Below are positions 34,712-43,371 of a stretch of 64,000 nt of DNA, piece after piece. Within the stretch, counting starts at the first letter, position 1; every line of letters begins with the position of its first letter. The position numbers were made by a program, and so were the translations under genes. This DNA comes from Acidobacteriota bacterium (GTDB lineage Bacteria; Acidobacteriota; Terriglobia; Acidiferrales; UBA7541), in the NCBI GenBank assembly GCA_021788095.1, contig JAJYLB010000001.1:62001-126000 (forward strand), read 5' to 3'. The notes below the pieces were generated by a model. That model did not search any database and was not told the origin of the DNA. It saw nothing but the letters and a program-made list of their open reading frames with translations.

Positions 34712-35902
34712 ATGTTGAGGGTGTTCATTGCGAGTGCTGACCTGCACAGCAGTCAGCAGCTCCGGGCCTCGCTCGAGCAGAGCGGGCTCGTGGGGGAAGT
34801 GCTGGAATGGAAAGTTGTCGGCGACAACCTGCCCGATGCCGGCGACGCCATGGCGGACGTCGTTCTGCTGGATTTGGGCCGGGATCCGGACCCTTACTTC
34901 GCGCTCGCCAAGCACGTTCGCGGCCTCCAGCCCACCATTCGGATCATCGCCTGCTCGACGCAGCCTCAGCCCGATCCGCAGTTGCTGCTCGAAGCCATGC
35001 GGAGCGGTGTGCAGGAGTTCCTCCCCAAACCGGTTTCGCCCGAGGTGTTCCGGGAAACGCTCGAGCGCTTCGCGGTTGAGGCAGCCTCGCCCGAGAAGCG
35101 GGGCGGCGATCGTCTCGTGGTCGTCATGGGCGCGAAGGGCGGTGTGGGGACCACCACGGTTGCCGTCAACCTGGCGGTGCAGTTGGCAAACAAGCACAAG
35201 AAGAAGACGGGCTTGATCGATTTCGGCCGCCCCCTCGGGCAGACGCACTTGATGCTCAACCTGACCCCGCGGTTCAACGTTCGCGACGCCGTCGAGAACC
35301 TGAACCGGCTCGATGGCCATTTCTTCGCCGGTTTGCTCACCGAACACCGAAGCGGCGTGCTTCTGCTCGGCGGAGTGACGCAGCCCGAGGAATGGGAGCG
35401 GATCAATATGGCGGCCACCGTCCGCGTCATCAACGTGGCCCAGAGCATCTTCGATACGATTGTCGTCGATTACGGCACCCAATTTGCTGCCGAGTGGGGG
35501 CCCGTGCTGCGCGGGGCTCGCGCGATCGTGATCGTAGCCGAGACGAACGTGCCGGCGCTCTGGGCGCTCGAGCGGCATCTGCTCGCCCTGCTGGGCATGG
35601 GCATCGACGCCGGCCGGCTCCAGATCGTCATCAATCGCTGGCGCCGGGCCGATCAAGAGGCGCTCAAGACCGTCGAGCGAAACATCAAGCACCCCATCTT
35701 CTCGGTGATTCCCAACGACTACAAACAGGTGAGCGATGCCATCAACATGGGCGCGCCGCTGATGGGCAACCACAACAATCCCCTGGTGGCGAAATTCGCC
35801 CAGCTCGCCGCCCAGCTCACCGGCATGGAAAACGCTCCCCAGCAGGGCAAGACGGGCGGCGGATTCAATCTCTTCCTGTTTTCCTCGAAGAAAGGCGGAT
35901 AG
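34712..35902 (+). CDS. tadZ: Pilus localisation ATPase TadZ/CpaE
   Basis: A 396-residue MinD/ParA-like protein. The first ~120 residues are an atypical receiver domain (VVLLDLGRDPDPYFAL, EFLPKPVSPEVF), and the ATPase begins with the deviant Walker A KGGVGTTTVAVNLA near 145. A C-terminal region carries IDAGRLQIVINRW and ISSVIPNDY-like switch sequence. TadZ proteins mark the site where the pilus machine assembles. The N-terminal receiver retains the DLGRD aspartate and the KP dipeptide. Confidence 0.92.
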   Translation: MLRVFIASADLHSSQQLRASLEQSGLVGEVLEWKVVGDNLPDAGDAMADVVLLDLGRDPDPYFALAKHVRGLQPTIRIIACSTQPQPDPQLLLEAMRSGVQEFLPKPVSPEVFRETLERFAVEAASPEKRGGDRLVVVMGAKGGVGTTTVAVNLAVQLANKHKKKTGLIDFGRPLGQTHLMLNLTPRFNVRDAVENLNRLDGHFFAGLLTEHRSGVLLLGGVTQPEEWERINMAATVRVINVAQSIFDTIVVDYGTQFAAEWGPVLRGARAIVIVAETNVPALWALERHLLALLGMGIDAGRLQIVINRWRRADQEALKTVERNIKHPIFSVIPNDYKQVSDAINMGAPLMGNHNNPLVAKFAQLAAQLTGMENAPQQGKTGGGFNLFLFSSKKGG

Positions 35903-35905
35903 ACG

Positions 35906-37198
35906 GTGCCGGCGACACGCATGGACTTTTCCGCCGTCAAGGCGGCCATCCACCGCAAGCTGATCCAAAAGCTGGATCTTGAGCGGTTGACCGAGTCGGA
36001 TCGCGAGCAGGTGCGGCGCGAGGTTTCGCAGATCCTCGAGAGCCTCGTGATGGGCGAATCGACGCCGATGACCCTGCAGGAGCGCGAGCGGCTCTCGCAG
36101 GAAGTGCTCAACGAGGTATTCGGCTTGGGACCGCTCGAGCCGCTGCTGAGCGACTTTTCTGTCTCCGATATCCTCGTCAACACCCACCGCCAGGTCTACA
36201 TCGAGCGAAACGGGATCCTCGAACCCACCCCCATCCAGTTCCGCGACGACCAGCACCTGATGACCATCATCGACCGCATCGTTTCCGCCGTGGGCCGCCG
36301 CGTGGACGAGTCTTCGCCCATGGTGGACGCCCGGCTGCCGGACGGCTCCCGCGTCAACGCCATCATTCCCCCGCTGGCCATTGACGGCCCCGCCCTTTCG
36401 ATTCGCCGTTTCGGGCGCGAGCGGCTGAAAGCGGAGGACTTGGTCAGCAACCGCACGCTCACCCCGGCCATGCTGGAACTGCTGAGAGGCTGCCTGCAAG
36501 CGCGGCTGAACATGCTGATCTCGGGGGGCACCGGCGCCGGCAAGACCACGCTCCTCAACATGCTCTCGCAGTTCATTTCCGACCGCGAGCGCATCATCAC
36601 CATCGAAGACGCGGCGGAATTGCAGCTCCACCAGCGCCACGTGGTCCGGTTGGAGACCCGGCCTCCCAACATCGAAGGCCAGGGCGCCATCCGCCAGCGC
36701 CAGCTCGTGATCAATGCCCTCCGGATGCGGCCCGACCGGATCCTGGTGGGCGAGGTGCGCGGCGAGGAAGCACTCGACATGCTCCAGGCGATGAACACGG
36801 GCCACGAAGGCTCGCTCACCACCGTCCACGCCAATACCCCGCGCGACGCCCTGAGCCGCCTCGAGACGATGGTCGCCATGGCGAACTTGAATCTGCCCGA
36901 GTCGGCGATCCGCCGTCAGATCGCCTCGGCCCTGGACGTGATCGTACAGGTGGCCCGGCAGAGCGACGGCACGCGCAAAGTGATCAGCATCGCCGAGATC
37001 ACCGGCATGGAAGGCGAAATCATCACCATGCAGGACATCTTCCTGTTTCAAAAGAAGGGCATCGGGCCCACGGGCCAGGTGCTCGGCGAATTCATGGCCA
37101 CGGGTATCCGGCCGAAATTTGCGGAGCGGCTGCTCGTGGCGGGTTTCCGGTTGCCGATTGACATGTTCGAACGCAAACAACAGGCGGAGACGGCCTGA
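35906..37198 (+). CDS. tadA: Tad secretion ATPase TadA/CpaF
   Basis: A 430-residue type II/IV secretion-type ATPase that powers pilus extension. Walker A is [14 protein letters not shown] near 207, followed by the Asp-box [11 protein letters not shown], the Walker [21 protein letters not shown] and the His-box [15 protein letters not shown]. The N-terminal domain (about 1-170) includes [21 protein letters not shown]. The start codon GTG at 35906 follows the tadZ stop after 3 bases, so the genes are tightly coupled. Confidence 0.96.
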   Translation: MPATRMDFSAVKAAIHRKLIQKLDLERLTESDREQVRREVSQILESLVMGESTPMTLQERERLSQEVLNEVFGLGPLEPLLSDFSVSDILVNTHRQVYIERNGILEPTPIQFRDDQHLMTIIDRIVSAVGRRVDESSPMVDARLPDGSRVNAIIPPLAIDGPALSIRRFGRERLKAEDLVSNRTLTPAMLELLRGCLQARLNMLISGGTGAGKTTLLNMLSQFISDRERIITIEDAAELQLHQRHVVRLETRPPNIEGQGAIRQRQLVINALRMRPDRILVGEVRGEEALDMLQAMNTGHEGSLTTVHANTPRDALSRLETMVAMANLNLPESAIRRQIASALDVIVQVARQSDGTRKVISIAEITGMEGEIITMQDIFLFQKKGIGPTGQVLGEFMATGIRPKFAERLLVAGFRLPIDMFERKQQAETA

Positions 37199-37207
37199 GG
37201 CTCCCCC

Positions 37208-38176
37208 ATGGCGATACTGGTCGCGATATTCACGGGTCTGGCGGTCCTGGCCATCATCCTGCTGTTCTTCATGATGGGCACCGGGACGCCGCACGAGGAG
37301 ATCGTCCGCAAGCGCTTCGAGGCCGTTCAGCGCGCCGAACGGCGCGGCGATTTGTCGCTCGGACTGCAGTTGGTCCGCGACGAGCTGCTGAGCGACGTTC
37401 CCGCCCTGAACAAGCTCTTGGTGCGCTGGGATTGGGCGGCCCGGCTGCAGAGCTACATCGAGCAATCCGGCGTGCGGAGCAAGCCGGGGAAGATTCTGCT
37501 GCTCAGCCTGGTGCTGGCCGCGGGGGCGTATCTGGTCGTCGCCGCCCTGCTGCATATCTTCTGGGTTGCCCTGGCCGCGGGGATCATGGGCGGCGCGATC
37601 CCTATGTCGGTTGTCGCGTTCAAGCGCAACCGCCGCTTCAAACTCTTTGAGAAGCACTTTCCCGAGGCGCTGGACCTGCTTTCGCGCGCCGTGCGCGCGG
37701 GCCACGCGATCACGACCGGCCTCGAGATGGTGAGCAAGGAACTGCAGGAGCCCGTTTCCGGCGAGTTCCGGGAGACGTTCGAGGAGCAGAACTTCGGTCT
37801 GCCCCTTCGCGATGCGTTGCTGAACTTTACCGAACGCGTGCCGCTGCTCGACGTTCGCTTCTTCGTTACGGCCATGCTCATTCAGAAGGAGACCGGCGGC
37901 AATCTGGCGGAGATTCTGGACAACCTGGCGCGCGTGATTCGCGACCGATTCCGCATCCGGGGCGACGTCAGGACGCGGACCGCGCAGGGGCGCATGACGG
38001 CGGGCATCCTGATCGCCCTGCCCCCGATCATGATGTTCCTGCTCAACAGCGTGAACCCGACCTACATGAAGCCGCTGTTTCAAGAGTCGCTGGGCCATTG
38101 GATGTTGCTGCTGGCGGGGGTCCTCCAGGTTGTGGGATCGATCCTGCTCTGGAAGATCGTGCACATCGAGGTATAG
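37208..38176 (+). CDS. tadB: Inner-membrane assembly protein TadB
   Basis: A 322-residue GspF-type platform protein. One N-terminal helix (ILVAIFTGLAVLAIILLFFMM), a pair of central helices, the T2SSF domain FPEALDLLSRAVRAGHAITTGLEMV near 155-180, and two C-terminal helices (MTAGILIALPPIMMFLLN, HWMLLLAGVLQVVG) are visible. It pairs with TadC to couple the TadA ATPase to pilin extraction. Confidence 0.93.
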   Translation: MAILVAIFTGLAVLAIILLFFMMGTGTPHEEIVRKRFEAVQRAERRGDLSLGLQLVRDELLSDVPALNKLLVRWDWAARLQSYIEQSGVRSKPGKILLLSLVLAAGAYLVVAALLHIFWVALAAGIMGGAIPMSVVAFKRNRRFKLFEKHFPEALDLLSRAVRAGHAITTGLEMVSKELQEPVSGEFRETFEEQNFGLPLRDALLNFTERVPLLDVRFFVTAMLIQKETGGNLAEILDNLARVIRDRFRIRGDVRTRTAQGRMTAGILIALPPIMMFLLNSVNPTYMKPLFQESLGHWMLLLAGVLQVVGSILLWKIVHIEV

Positions 38177-38190
38177 GAGCGGAGGACGAG

Positions 38191-39126
38191 ATGCCCTGGA
38201 TCGTTGTCTTCACGTTTCTGGCGACCTTGGCCATTTGCGGCATGGTCGTCTTCGCCTTGGTGCAGGGTGGGAGCGGGGGTGTGGCCGACCGGCTCGCCCA
38301 CTTGTGGCATGGCGGTGCCGTCAAGCGGAAGGAAGCGAGCTTTCCCCAAAAACAGAAGGTGCGAGCCGGGGAGGCGCTGGCGAAAGTCGGCGGTCTGCTC
38401 CCTCCTTCCCAGCAAACGGTCAACCGCTCGCGCCTGCTGCTGGTGCGCGCGGGCTATAGGGGTCCGCAGGCCGTGATGGTGTTGCGCGGGGTGCGCTTCC
38501 TGCTGCCCATCCTGTTCATCGCGATTGTCTATTTCACCGGCTTTTACAAAGAGAATCCCATCGTGGTGATCGCGATCACCGGCGTGGCGGGCTTCATGCT
38601 GCCGGAATTTTACGTAACGCAGAAGGTGCGGCGGCGCCAGCATCGGCTTCAATTATCGCTGCCCGATGCCCTCGATCTCCTGGTGATCTGCATGGAGGCG
38701 GGCTTGGGCCTGGACCAGGCCATCCTGCGCGTGGCCCAGGAGCTGCGCACGGCGCACCCGGAACTGAGCGAAGAACTCCAGATGGTCAACATGGAGACCC
38801 AGCTCGGCAAGAATCGCCTGGATGCTTTGCGGGAACTGGCCACCCGTACCGGCGTCGAGGACATCAAGGGGCTGGTCGCGATGCTGATCCAAACCGACCG
38901 GTTCGGCACAAGCCTCGCGCAATCGTTGCGCATCTTCTCCGACGATTTGCGGCTCAAGCGGCGGCAGCGGGCGGAGGAAGCGGCGGCGAAGACCACGGTG
39001 AAGATGGTGCCGCCGCTGGTCTTCTTTATCTTTCCGGCTCTCATGGTGGTGATCCTGGGTCCGGGCATCATCGCGATCATGCATCAGCTCTTGCCGATGC
39101 TGAGTGGCGGTGGCGGTGGCGGATAA
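38191..39126 (+). CDS. tadC: Inner-membrane assembly protein TadC
   Basis: A 311-residue partner of TadB. ATG 38191 is used because GGAGG lies 5 bases upstream; a longer frame reaches back into tadB. It has an N-terminal helix, the T2SSF signature LPDALDLLVICMEAGLGLDQAI near 165-186, RQRAEEAAAKTTVKMVPPLV and a final helix FFIFPALMVVILGPGIIAI, and ends in a glycine run. It is the last core gene of the Tad locus; no tadD-like TPR gene is seen. Confidence 0.93.
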   Translation: MPWIVVFTFLATLAICGMVVFALVQGGSGGVADRLAHLWHGGAVKRKEASFPQKQKVRAGEALAKVGGLLPPSQQTVNRSRLLLVRAGYRGPQAVMVLRGVRFLLPILFIAIVYFTGFYKENPIVVIAITGVAGFMLPEFYVTQKVRRRQHRLQLSLPDALDLLVICMEAGLGLDQAILRVAQELRTAHPELSEELQMVNMETQLGKNRLDALRELATRTGVEDIKGLVAMLIQTDRFGTSLAQSLRIFSDDLRLKRRQRAEEAAAKTTVKMVPPLVFFIFPALMVVILGPGIIAIMHQLLPMLSGGGGGG

Positions 39127-39225
39127 TACGCGCGGCCACAGGTCGGCCGCCGTGAGGGGCAAGGTCATTCCGTATGTGGGAAAACAAGAGCGTTCGATTC
39201 ACGGGTGAACATGGAGGAGCGAGCA

Positions 39226-39321
39226 ATGAGCCTGACTCCGATTCAGATTGTGGCAGCGGTACTGTTCGTGATCGTTCTGTACATCATTATTCGGCGGCGC
39301 AAGAGCAAGGCCTCGCAGTAG
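39226..39321 (+). CDS. 31-residue single-TM peptide
   Basis: A short frame with GGAGGAG 5-11 bases before ATG 39226. It reads MSLTPIQIVAAVLFVIVLYI and continues III plus a basic tail (RRRKSKASQ). The composition is that of a small inner-membrane protein with a cytosolic positive end. It lies between tadC and DUF192 on the same strand. The strong ribosome binding site and the clean hydrophobic-basic layout argue for a real gene; the function is unknown. Confidence 0.65.
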   Translation: MSLTPIQIVAAVLFVIVLYIIIRRRKSKASQ

Positions 39322-39377
39322 GAGAAGCGCCGGAGAAGACCCGCTGGGAACAACCTGGGGCGGAAGGCACGAGGATC

Positions 39378-39752
39378 GTGCGAGCGAGGGGCGGAGTGTA
39401 CGTGTACAACCGGACGCGGCAAACGTTCGTCGCAACCGACGTTTCGGTCGCGAGTACGTATTTGCGGCGTTTGATCGGCCTGCTCTTTAAGACGCGCCGG
39501 TGGGCGCGTTCCGGGCGTGGCCTTTGGATCACTCCGTCTTGCGGCGTCCACACGATCGGCATGCTGTTCCCCCTCGATCTGGTTTTCATCGATAGGGAGT
39601 GTCGCGTGGTGGGCGTTCAGGAATTCGTTCGCCCGTTCCGCATCTCGCGGGTGTATCTGAAGGCCACGAGCGTGCTCGAATTCCCCGTCTACACCATCCA
39701 TCGCTCCGGGACCGAAATCGGCGACGCGCTCGAGATCGCTCCCGTACACTGA
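39378..39752 (+). CDS. DUF192 family protein
   Basis: About 124 residues of the DUF192 family. Key stretches are YNRTRQTFVATDVSVASTYLRRLIGLL, the glycine-histidine turn GVHTIGMLFPLDLVFID, VRPFRI and the C-terminal GTEIGDALEI. The start is uncertain: GTG 39378 (with GAGG close upstream) and GTG 39396 both fit; the longer open frame would include the preceding peptide gene in another frame. DUF192 genes are often found at the end of Tad loci, which fits here, though their role is not known. Confidence 0.8.
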   Translation: MRARGGVYVYNRTRQTFVATDVSVASTYLRRLIGLLFKTRRWARSGRGLWITPSCGVHTIGMLFPLDLVFIDRECRVVGVQEFVRPFRISRVYLKATSVLEFPVYTIHRSGTEIGDALEIAPVH

Positions 39753-39762
39753 GGATCAGGCT

Positions 39763-39781
39763 GGCGCCGCGCCGCGGCGCC
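39763..39781 (+). terminator. Hairpin after the Tad locus
   Basis: GGCGCCGCG and CGCGGCGCC flank a single base, giving a 9-base GC stem 10 bases beyond the DUF192 stop. There is no U-run, so it may be a terminator of the GC-hairpin type or a 3' stabiliser. Confidence 0.45.
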
Positions 39782-40069
39782 CGGGCCCGCGGACAGTTGG
39801 GCATGCGACTCGGGCCGTGAGCCGGAGTGTCGGCAGACGGCCCTGGCAGATCCCATGGGGCGCCCGGGATACCCGTGTTTGGTCCCCTCGCGCTATTCTT
39901 CTCTCGCCATCCCGCTTCCGCACTCCGTCATCCCCCGCTCTTGTCTTCCGGCGAACCGGGAACCCATGCCACGCCGGCTCAGTTGTGCCGTTACTGAAGG
40001 CGCCCTTTTGCCGTGCCGGCCAAGGCCTGAAAGTCGCTGTTGTATACTGCGCGACGGGGGAACGGACGG
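39782..40069. other. Gap upstream of the BNR protein gene
   Basis: With the hairpin before it this forms a 317-base stretch without a gene. It should contain the promoter of the BNR gene; a GTTGTATACT box at 40038-40048 is a weak -10-like candidate with no good -35. Confidence 0.35.
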
Positions 40070-43000
40070 ATGAGAAGCACCAACGGGCGGAGGCCAGGCG
40101 CACGGACTTATCTTGTCTTCTTCGTATGGGCAGTTGCCTCCGCTTGCGGAATCCGGGCTTTCGGTCAGAGTCTTCCATCGAATCTCGATGCGGCACTTCG
40201 CTGGCGGTCGATGGGGCCGTATCGCGGCGGAAGGGCCCTGGCGGTAGCGGGCGTGCCGGGCGAGCCGAGCGTATTCTACTTTGGCAGTGTTGACGGCGGA
40301 ATTTGGAAGACCGAAAACGCCGGGCTGACTTGGCAGCCGCTGTTCCAGCACGAGCCGGTCGCATCTATCGGCGCCATAGCCATTGCGCCTTCCGATCCCA
40401 AGGTGATTTACGCGGGTACGGGCGAGGCCGACATGCGCTCTGATATGGCTATGGGCGATGGCGTGTATAAGTCGGCGGACGGCGGCCGGACTTGGACGCA
40501 TCTGGGTCTCACGGATACCCAGCATATCGGGAAGATTTTGATCGATCCGCGAAATCCGGACGTGGTGCTTGTCGCCGCGCTGGGGCATGCCTACGACGCG
40601 AATGCGGAGCGAGGCGTCTTCCGCAGCACGGATGGCGGACGCACTTGGCAGAAGGCCCTCTACAAGAATGACGTGACCGGAGCCATCGATCTCGCGTTTG
40701 CCCAGGACGATCCCCAAGTCGTTTACGCCTCGCTCTGGCAGGCTCGACGGACCACCTGGAACCGCTATCCGCCTGTGAGCGGTCCGGGCGGCGGCATCTA
40801 TAAGTCCACCGATGAGGGCCACACCTGGCGCGAACTGGCGGCACACGGGCTCCCTCCGGGTCCCTACGGTCGTATGGGGTTGGCTACAGGTTTCGGCGGG
40901 CGCGTTTACGCCCTCATCGACTGCCGGGAAGGGGGCCTGTACCGTTCCGATGATGCCGGCCAGACGTGGCGGCGGGCGAGCGCCGACCCCCGCATCTGGT
41001 CGCGCGACTGGTATTTCGGCCTTGTCACGGTGGATCCAACAAACCCCGGCATCGTTTGGGTTCCCAATGTGGCGCTCTATCGTTCGGCCGACGGCGGCCG
41101 TCATTTCGTCGCGGTCAAAGGAGCGCCCGGGGGCGACGACTATCACTCCCTGTGGATCGACCCCGCGAACGCGAACGAAATGATTCTGGGCAGCGATCAG
41201 GGAACCGTCGTGAGCCTGGATGGAGGACGCACCTGGAGTTCCTGGTACAACCAGCCCACCGCCCAGTTCTATCACGTGATTACCGATAACCGGGTTCCCT
41301 ACTGGATTTACGGCGCGCAGCAGGATAGCGGGACCGTGGGCACGCCCAGCCGAAGCGGCTACGGCGCGCTCACCTTTCGCGATTGGCATCCGGTAGGGGG
41401 CGGGGAGAGCGGGTATATCGCGCCCGACCCTGCGGACCCCGACATCGTTTATGGCGGCGATACCGACGGAGTACTGCACCGGTGGAACGAGCGCACCGGC
41501 CAGTCGGAAACCATATCCCCGGCGCTCCTCGTGCCCTTCGGTCAGAACGTCGCCACGCTGAAGTATCGCTTCACGTGGACCTCGCCCCTCGTATTCTCGC
41601 CGCAGAATCCCCATCTGCTGTATTACGGGTCCGAGTACCTGCTCGAATCCGACGACGGCGGCTCGACCTGGCGGCGCGCCAGCCCCGATCTGACGGTGCG
41701 GCCAGCCGCGGCGGGTCAAACCCAGCGGGGAGTGATTTTCACGATTGCTCCTTCGCCGCTACGCGCGGGAGAGATCTGGGCGGGAACCGACAACGGGCTC
41801 GTCTGGCTCACCTCGGATGCGGGCGCCGCGTGGAAAAACGTGACGCCGCCCGGCGCGAGCGATTGGAGCAAGATCAGCCTGATCGAAGCCTCGCATTTCG
41901 ATCCCGGCGCCGCGTATATCGCCGTGAACCGGCGGCGGCTCGGCGACCTGCGGCCTTACATCTATGTGACTCGGAACTTCGGCCGCACGTGGGCCCTCAT
42001 CACCGGCGGCCTCCCCGCCGGCGCCTACGTTCATGTTGTCCGCGAGGATACGGTCCGGCGCGGCTTGCTTTTTGCGGGAACGGAGTTCGGCATCTACGTA
42101 TCTTTCGACGATGGCGCCCACTGGCAGTCGCTCCAACTCAATTTGCCGACGACCTCCATCCGGGACATGGCCATCCAGCGGGGCGATCTCATCGTCGCGA
42201 CGCATGGCCGCGGCTTTTGGGTTCTCGACGATATCTCGCCCCTCCGCCAACTCTCGGCGCAAATCGAACAGTCGGCTTTCCACCTCTTTCGCCCGCGAAA
42301 TAGCTATCGCTTCCGGCGCAGCACCAACACAGATACGCCGCTGCCGCCCGAGGAGCCTCAGGGGCAGAATCCGCCTGCGGGAGCCATTTTCTACTACTGG
42401 CTGGGTTCGGCGCCGGCACGGCCGGTGACGCTGGAGATTTTCGATTCGACCGGGAATCTCGTGCGCCGGTATTCGAGCGCGGAGACGCCCGCTCCTCCCG
42501 ACATGAGCTTGTATCCCGTCGCGCCGTATTGGGCCAAGCCCCCCGAGAAGCTTTCGGCTGCACCCGGCCTCGACCGATTCGTTTGGGACTTGCACTATCC
42601 GCGGCCGAAATCGGTCCGCTACACCTTCCCCATCGCCGCCATACCGCACGACACGCCGCTCGATCCGCAAGGCCCCCGGGCCGTTCCCGGGCAATATACG
42701 GTCCGGATAACCGCCGGGAGCGTGACCCAAACGCAATCGTTCGAGCTGCTTCCCGATCCCGCCGTGAAGGCGTCTCCGGCGGACCTCGAAGCTCAGCTCG
42801 CCTTGGCCCGGAAAATCGCCGGCGCGATGGATCAGAGTGGCAACGCTCTTAGCGAGGCGCGCGCCCTCGCGGCGAAATTCTCCCCAGCCTCTGGGAAACT
42901 GAGCCCCAGCCGGCAAGCCGCCCGCGCGCAACTCGGCGCGCTCGAAGCGAAGCTGGCCGCGCTGAATGGAAACCTGGGCGCGCTGCTCGATGCCGTCGAA

Positions 43001-43111
43001 AGCGCCGACGTCGCCCCGACGATCAACGCGCAGCAGACCTGGGCCCAGGTCGAGCAAGACTTGAGCCGCTCGCTGGCTTCCTGGCGTCAGCTGCGCGCCC
43101 TTGCCTTCTAA
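40070..43111 (+). CDS. Secreted BNR/sortilin-type beta-propeller protein
   Basis: A 1013-residue exported protein. ATG 40070 gives a proper signal peptide (TYLVFFVWAVASACGIRAFG); the upstream TTG does not. Repeats with the BNR/Asp-box pattern S-x-D-x-G-x-T-W are frequent, for example STDGGRTW, SADGGRTW, SDDAGQTW and SLDGGRTW, and build two propellers over residues 30-720. The C-terminal ~250 residues contain a beta-rich part (VTLEIFDSTGNLVRRY) and a helical end. This matches large 'glycosyl hydrolase'/VPS10-like proteins common in Acidobacteria and Bacteroidetes; no catalytic acids of sialidases are evident, so the function is unknown. Confidence 0.85.
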   Translation: MRSTNGRRPGARTYLVFFVWAVASACGIRAFGQSLPSNLDAALRWRSMGPYRGGRALAVAGVPGEPSVFYFGSVDGGIWKTENAGLTWQPLFQHEPVASIGAIAIAPSDPKVIYAGTGEADMRSDMAMGDGVYKSADGGRTWTHLGLTDTQHIGKILIDPRNPDVVLVAALGHAYDANAERGVFRSTDGGRTWQKALYKNDVTGAIDLAFAQDDPQVVYASLWQARRTTWNRYPPVSGPGGGIYKSTDEGHTWRELAAHGLPPGPYGRMGLATGFGGRVYALIDCREGGLYRSDDAGQTWRRASADPRIWSRDWYFGLVTVDPTNPGIVWVPNVALYRSADGGRHFVAVKGAPGGDDYHSLWIDPANANEMILGSDQGTVVSLDGGRTWSSWYNQPTAQFYHVITDNRVPYWIYGAQQDSGTVGTPSRSGYGALTFRDWHPVGGGESGYIAPDPADPDIVYGGDTDGVLHRWNERTGQSETISPALLVPFGQNVATLKYRFTWTSPLVFSPQNPHLLYYGSEYLLESDDGGSTWRRASPDLTVRPAAAGQTQRGVIFTIAPSPLRAGEIWAGTDNGLVWLTSDAGAAWKNVTPPGASDWSKISLIEASHFDPGAAYIAVNRRRLGDLRPYIYVTRNFGRTWALITGGLPAGAYVHVVREDTVRRGLLFAGTEFGIYVSFDDGAHWQSLQLNLPTTSIRDMAIQRGDLIVATHGRGFWVLDDISPLRQLSAQIEQSAFHLFRPRNSYRFRRSTNTDTPLPPEEPQGQNPPAGAIFYYWLGSAPARPVTLEIFDSTGNLVRRYSSAETPAPPDMSLYPVAPYWAKPPEKLSAAPGLDRFVWDLHYPRPKSVRYTFPIAAIPHDTPLDPQGPRAVPGQYTVRITAGSVTQTQSFELLPDPAVKASPADLEAQLALARKIAGAMDQSGNALSEARALAAKFSPASGKLSPSRQAARAQLGALEAKLAALNGNLGALLDAVESADVAPTINAQQTWAQVEQDLSRSLASWRQLRALAF

Positions 43112-43371
43112 TCCTTCTGGGTTAGCCCACAAGGCGTAGCCCATCCGGGCGCGCCCAGTGGGGCGATTGACTCTTCCGCGCCAACATGAAACCCTCTGCG
43201 CCCATACCTGAGCGCGGGGCTCGCAAGTGATTCCTGCGGATTGTGCCAGGCCCATAAGAGCTGCACTCAGGGGCGGGCCATTGCGTTTCGGGATAAGAGA
43301 GATTTCAGCCTGTGCCTCAGGAGGTTTGCTCGGCCCTCAACAATGCGGGTCGTAGCGGAGGGAAAGTAGCC
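43112..43371. other. Gap upstream of the Cys-rich secreted protein
   Basis: A 260-base region without a gene, rich in short GGGTTAGCCC/GGGCTACG-like complementary patches near 43128-43150. No match to a c-di-GMP or other riboswitch that I can recognise. Confidence 0.35.

Noticed and set aside
34634-38164. Antisense open frame of 1176 codons across the Tad genes
   Set aside because: It lies opposite five well-recognised tad genes; its composition (His, Arg, Gln, Asp rich) is that of a GC-driven shadow frame.
41759-43255. Long minus-strand frame opposite the BNR protein gene
   Set aside because: The plus strand encodes clear Asp-box repeats; the antisense frame has no domain or start signal.
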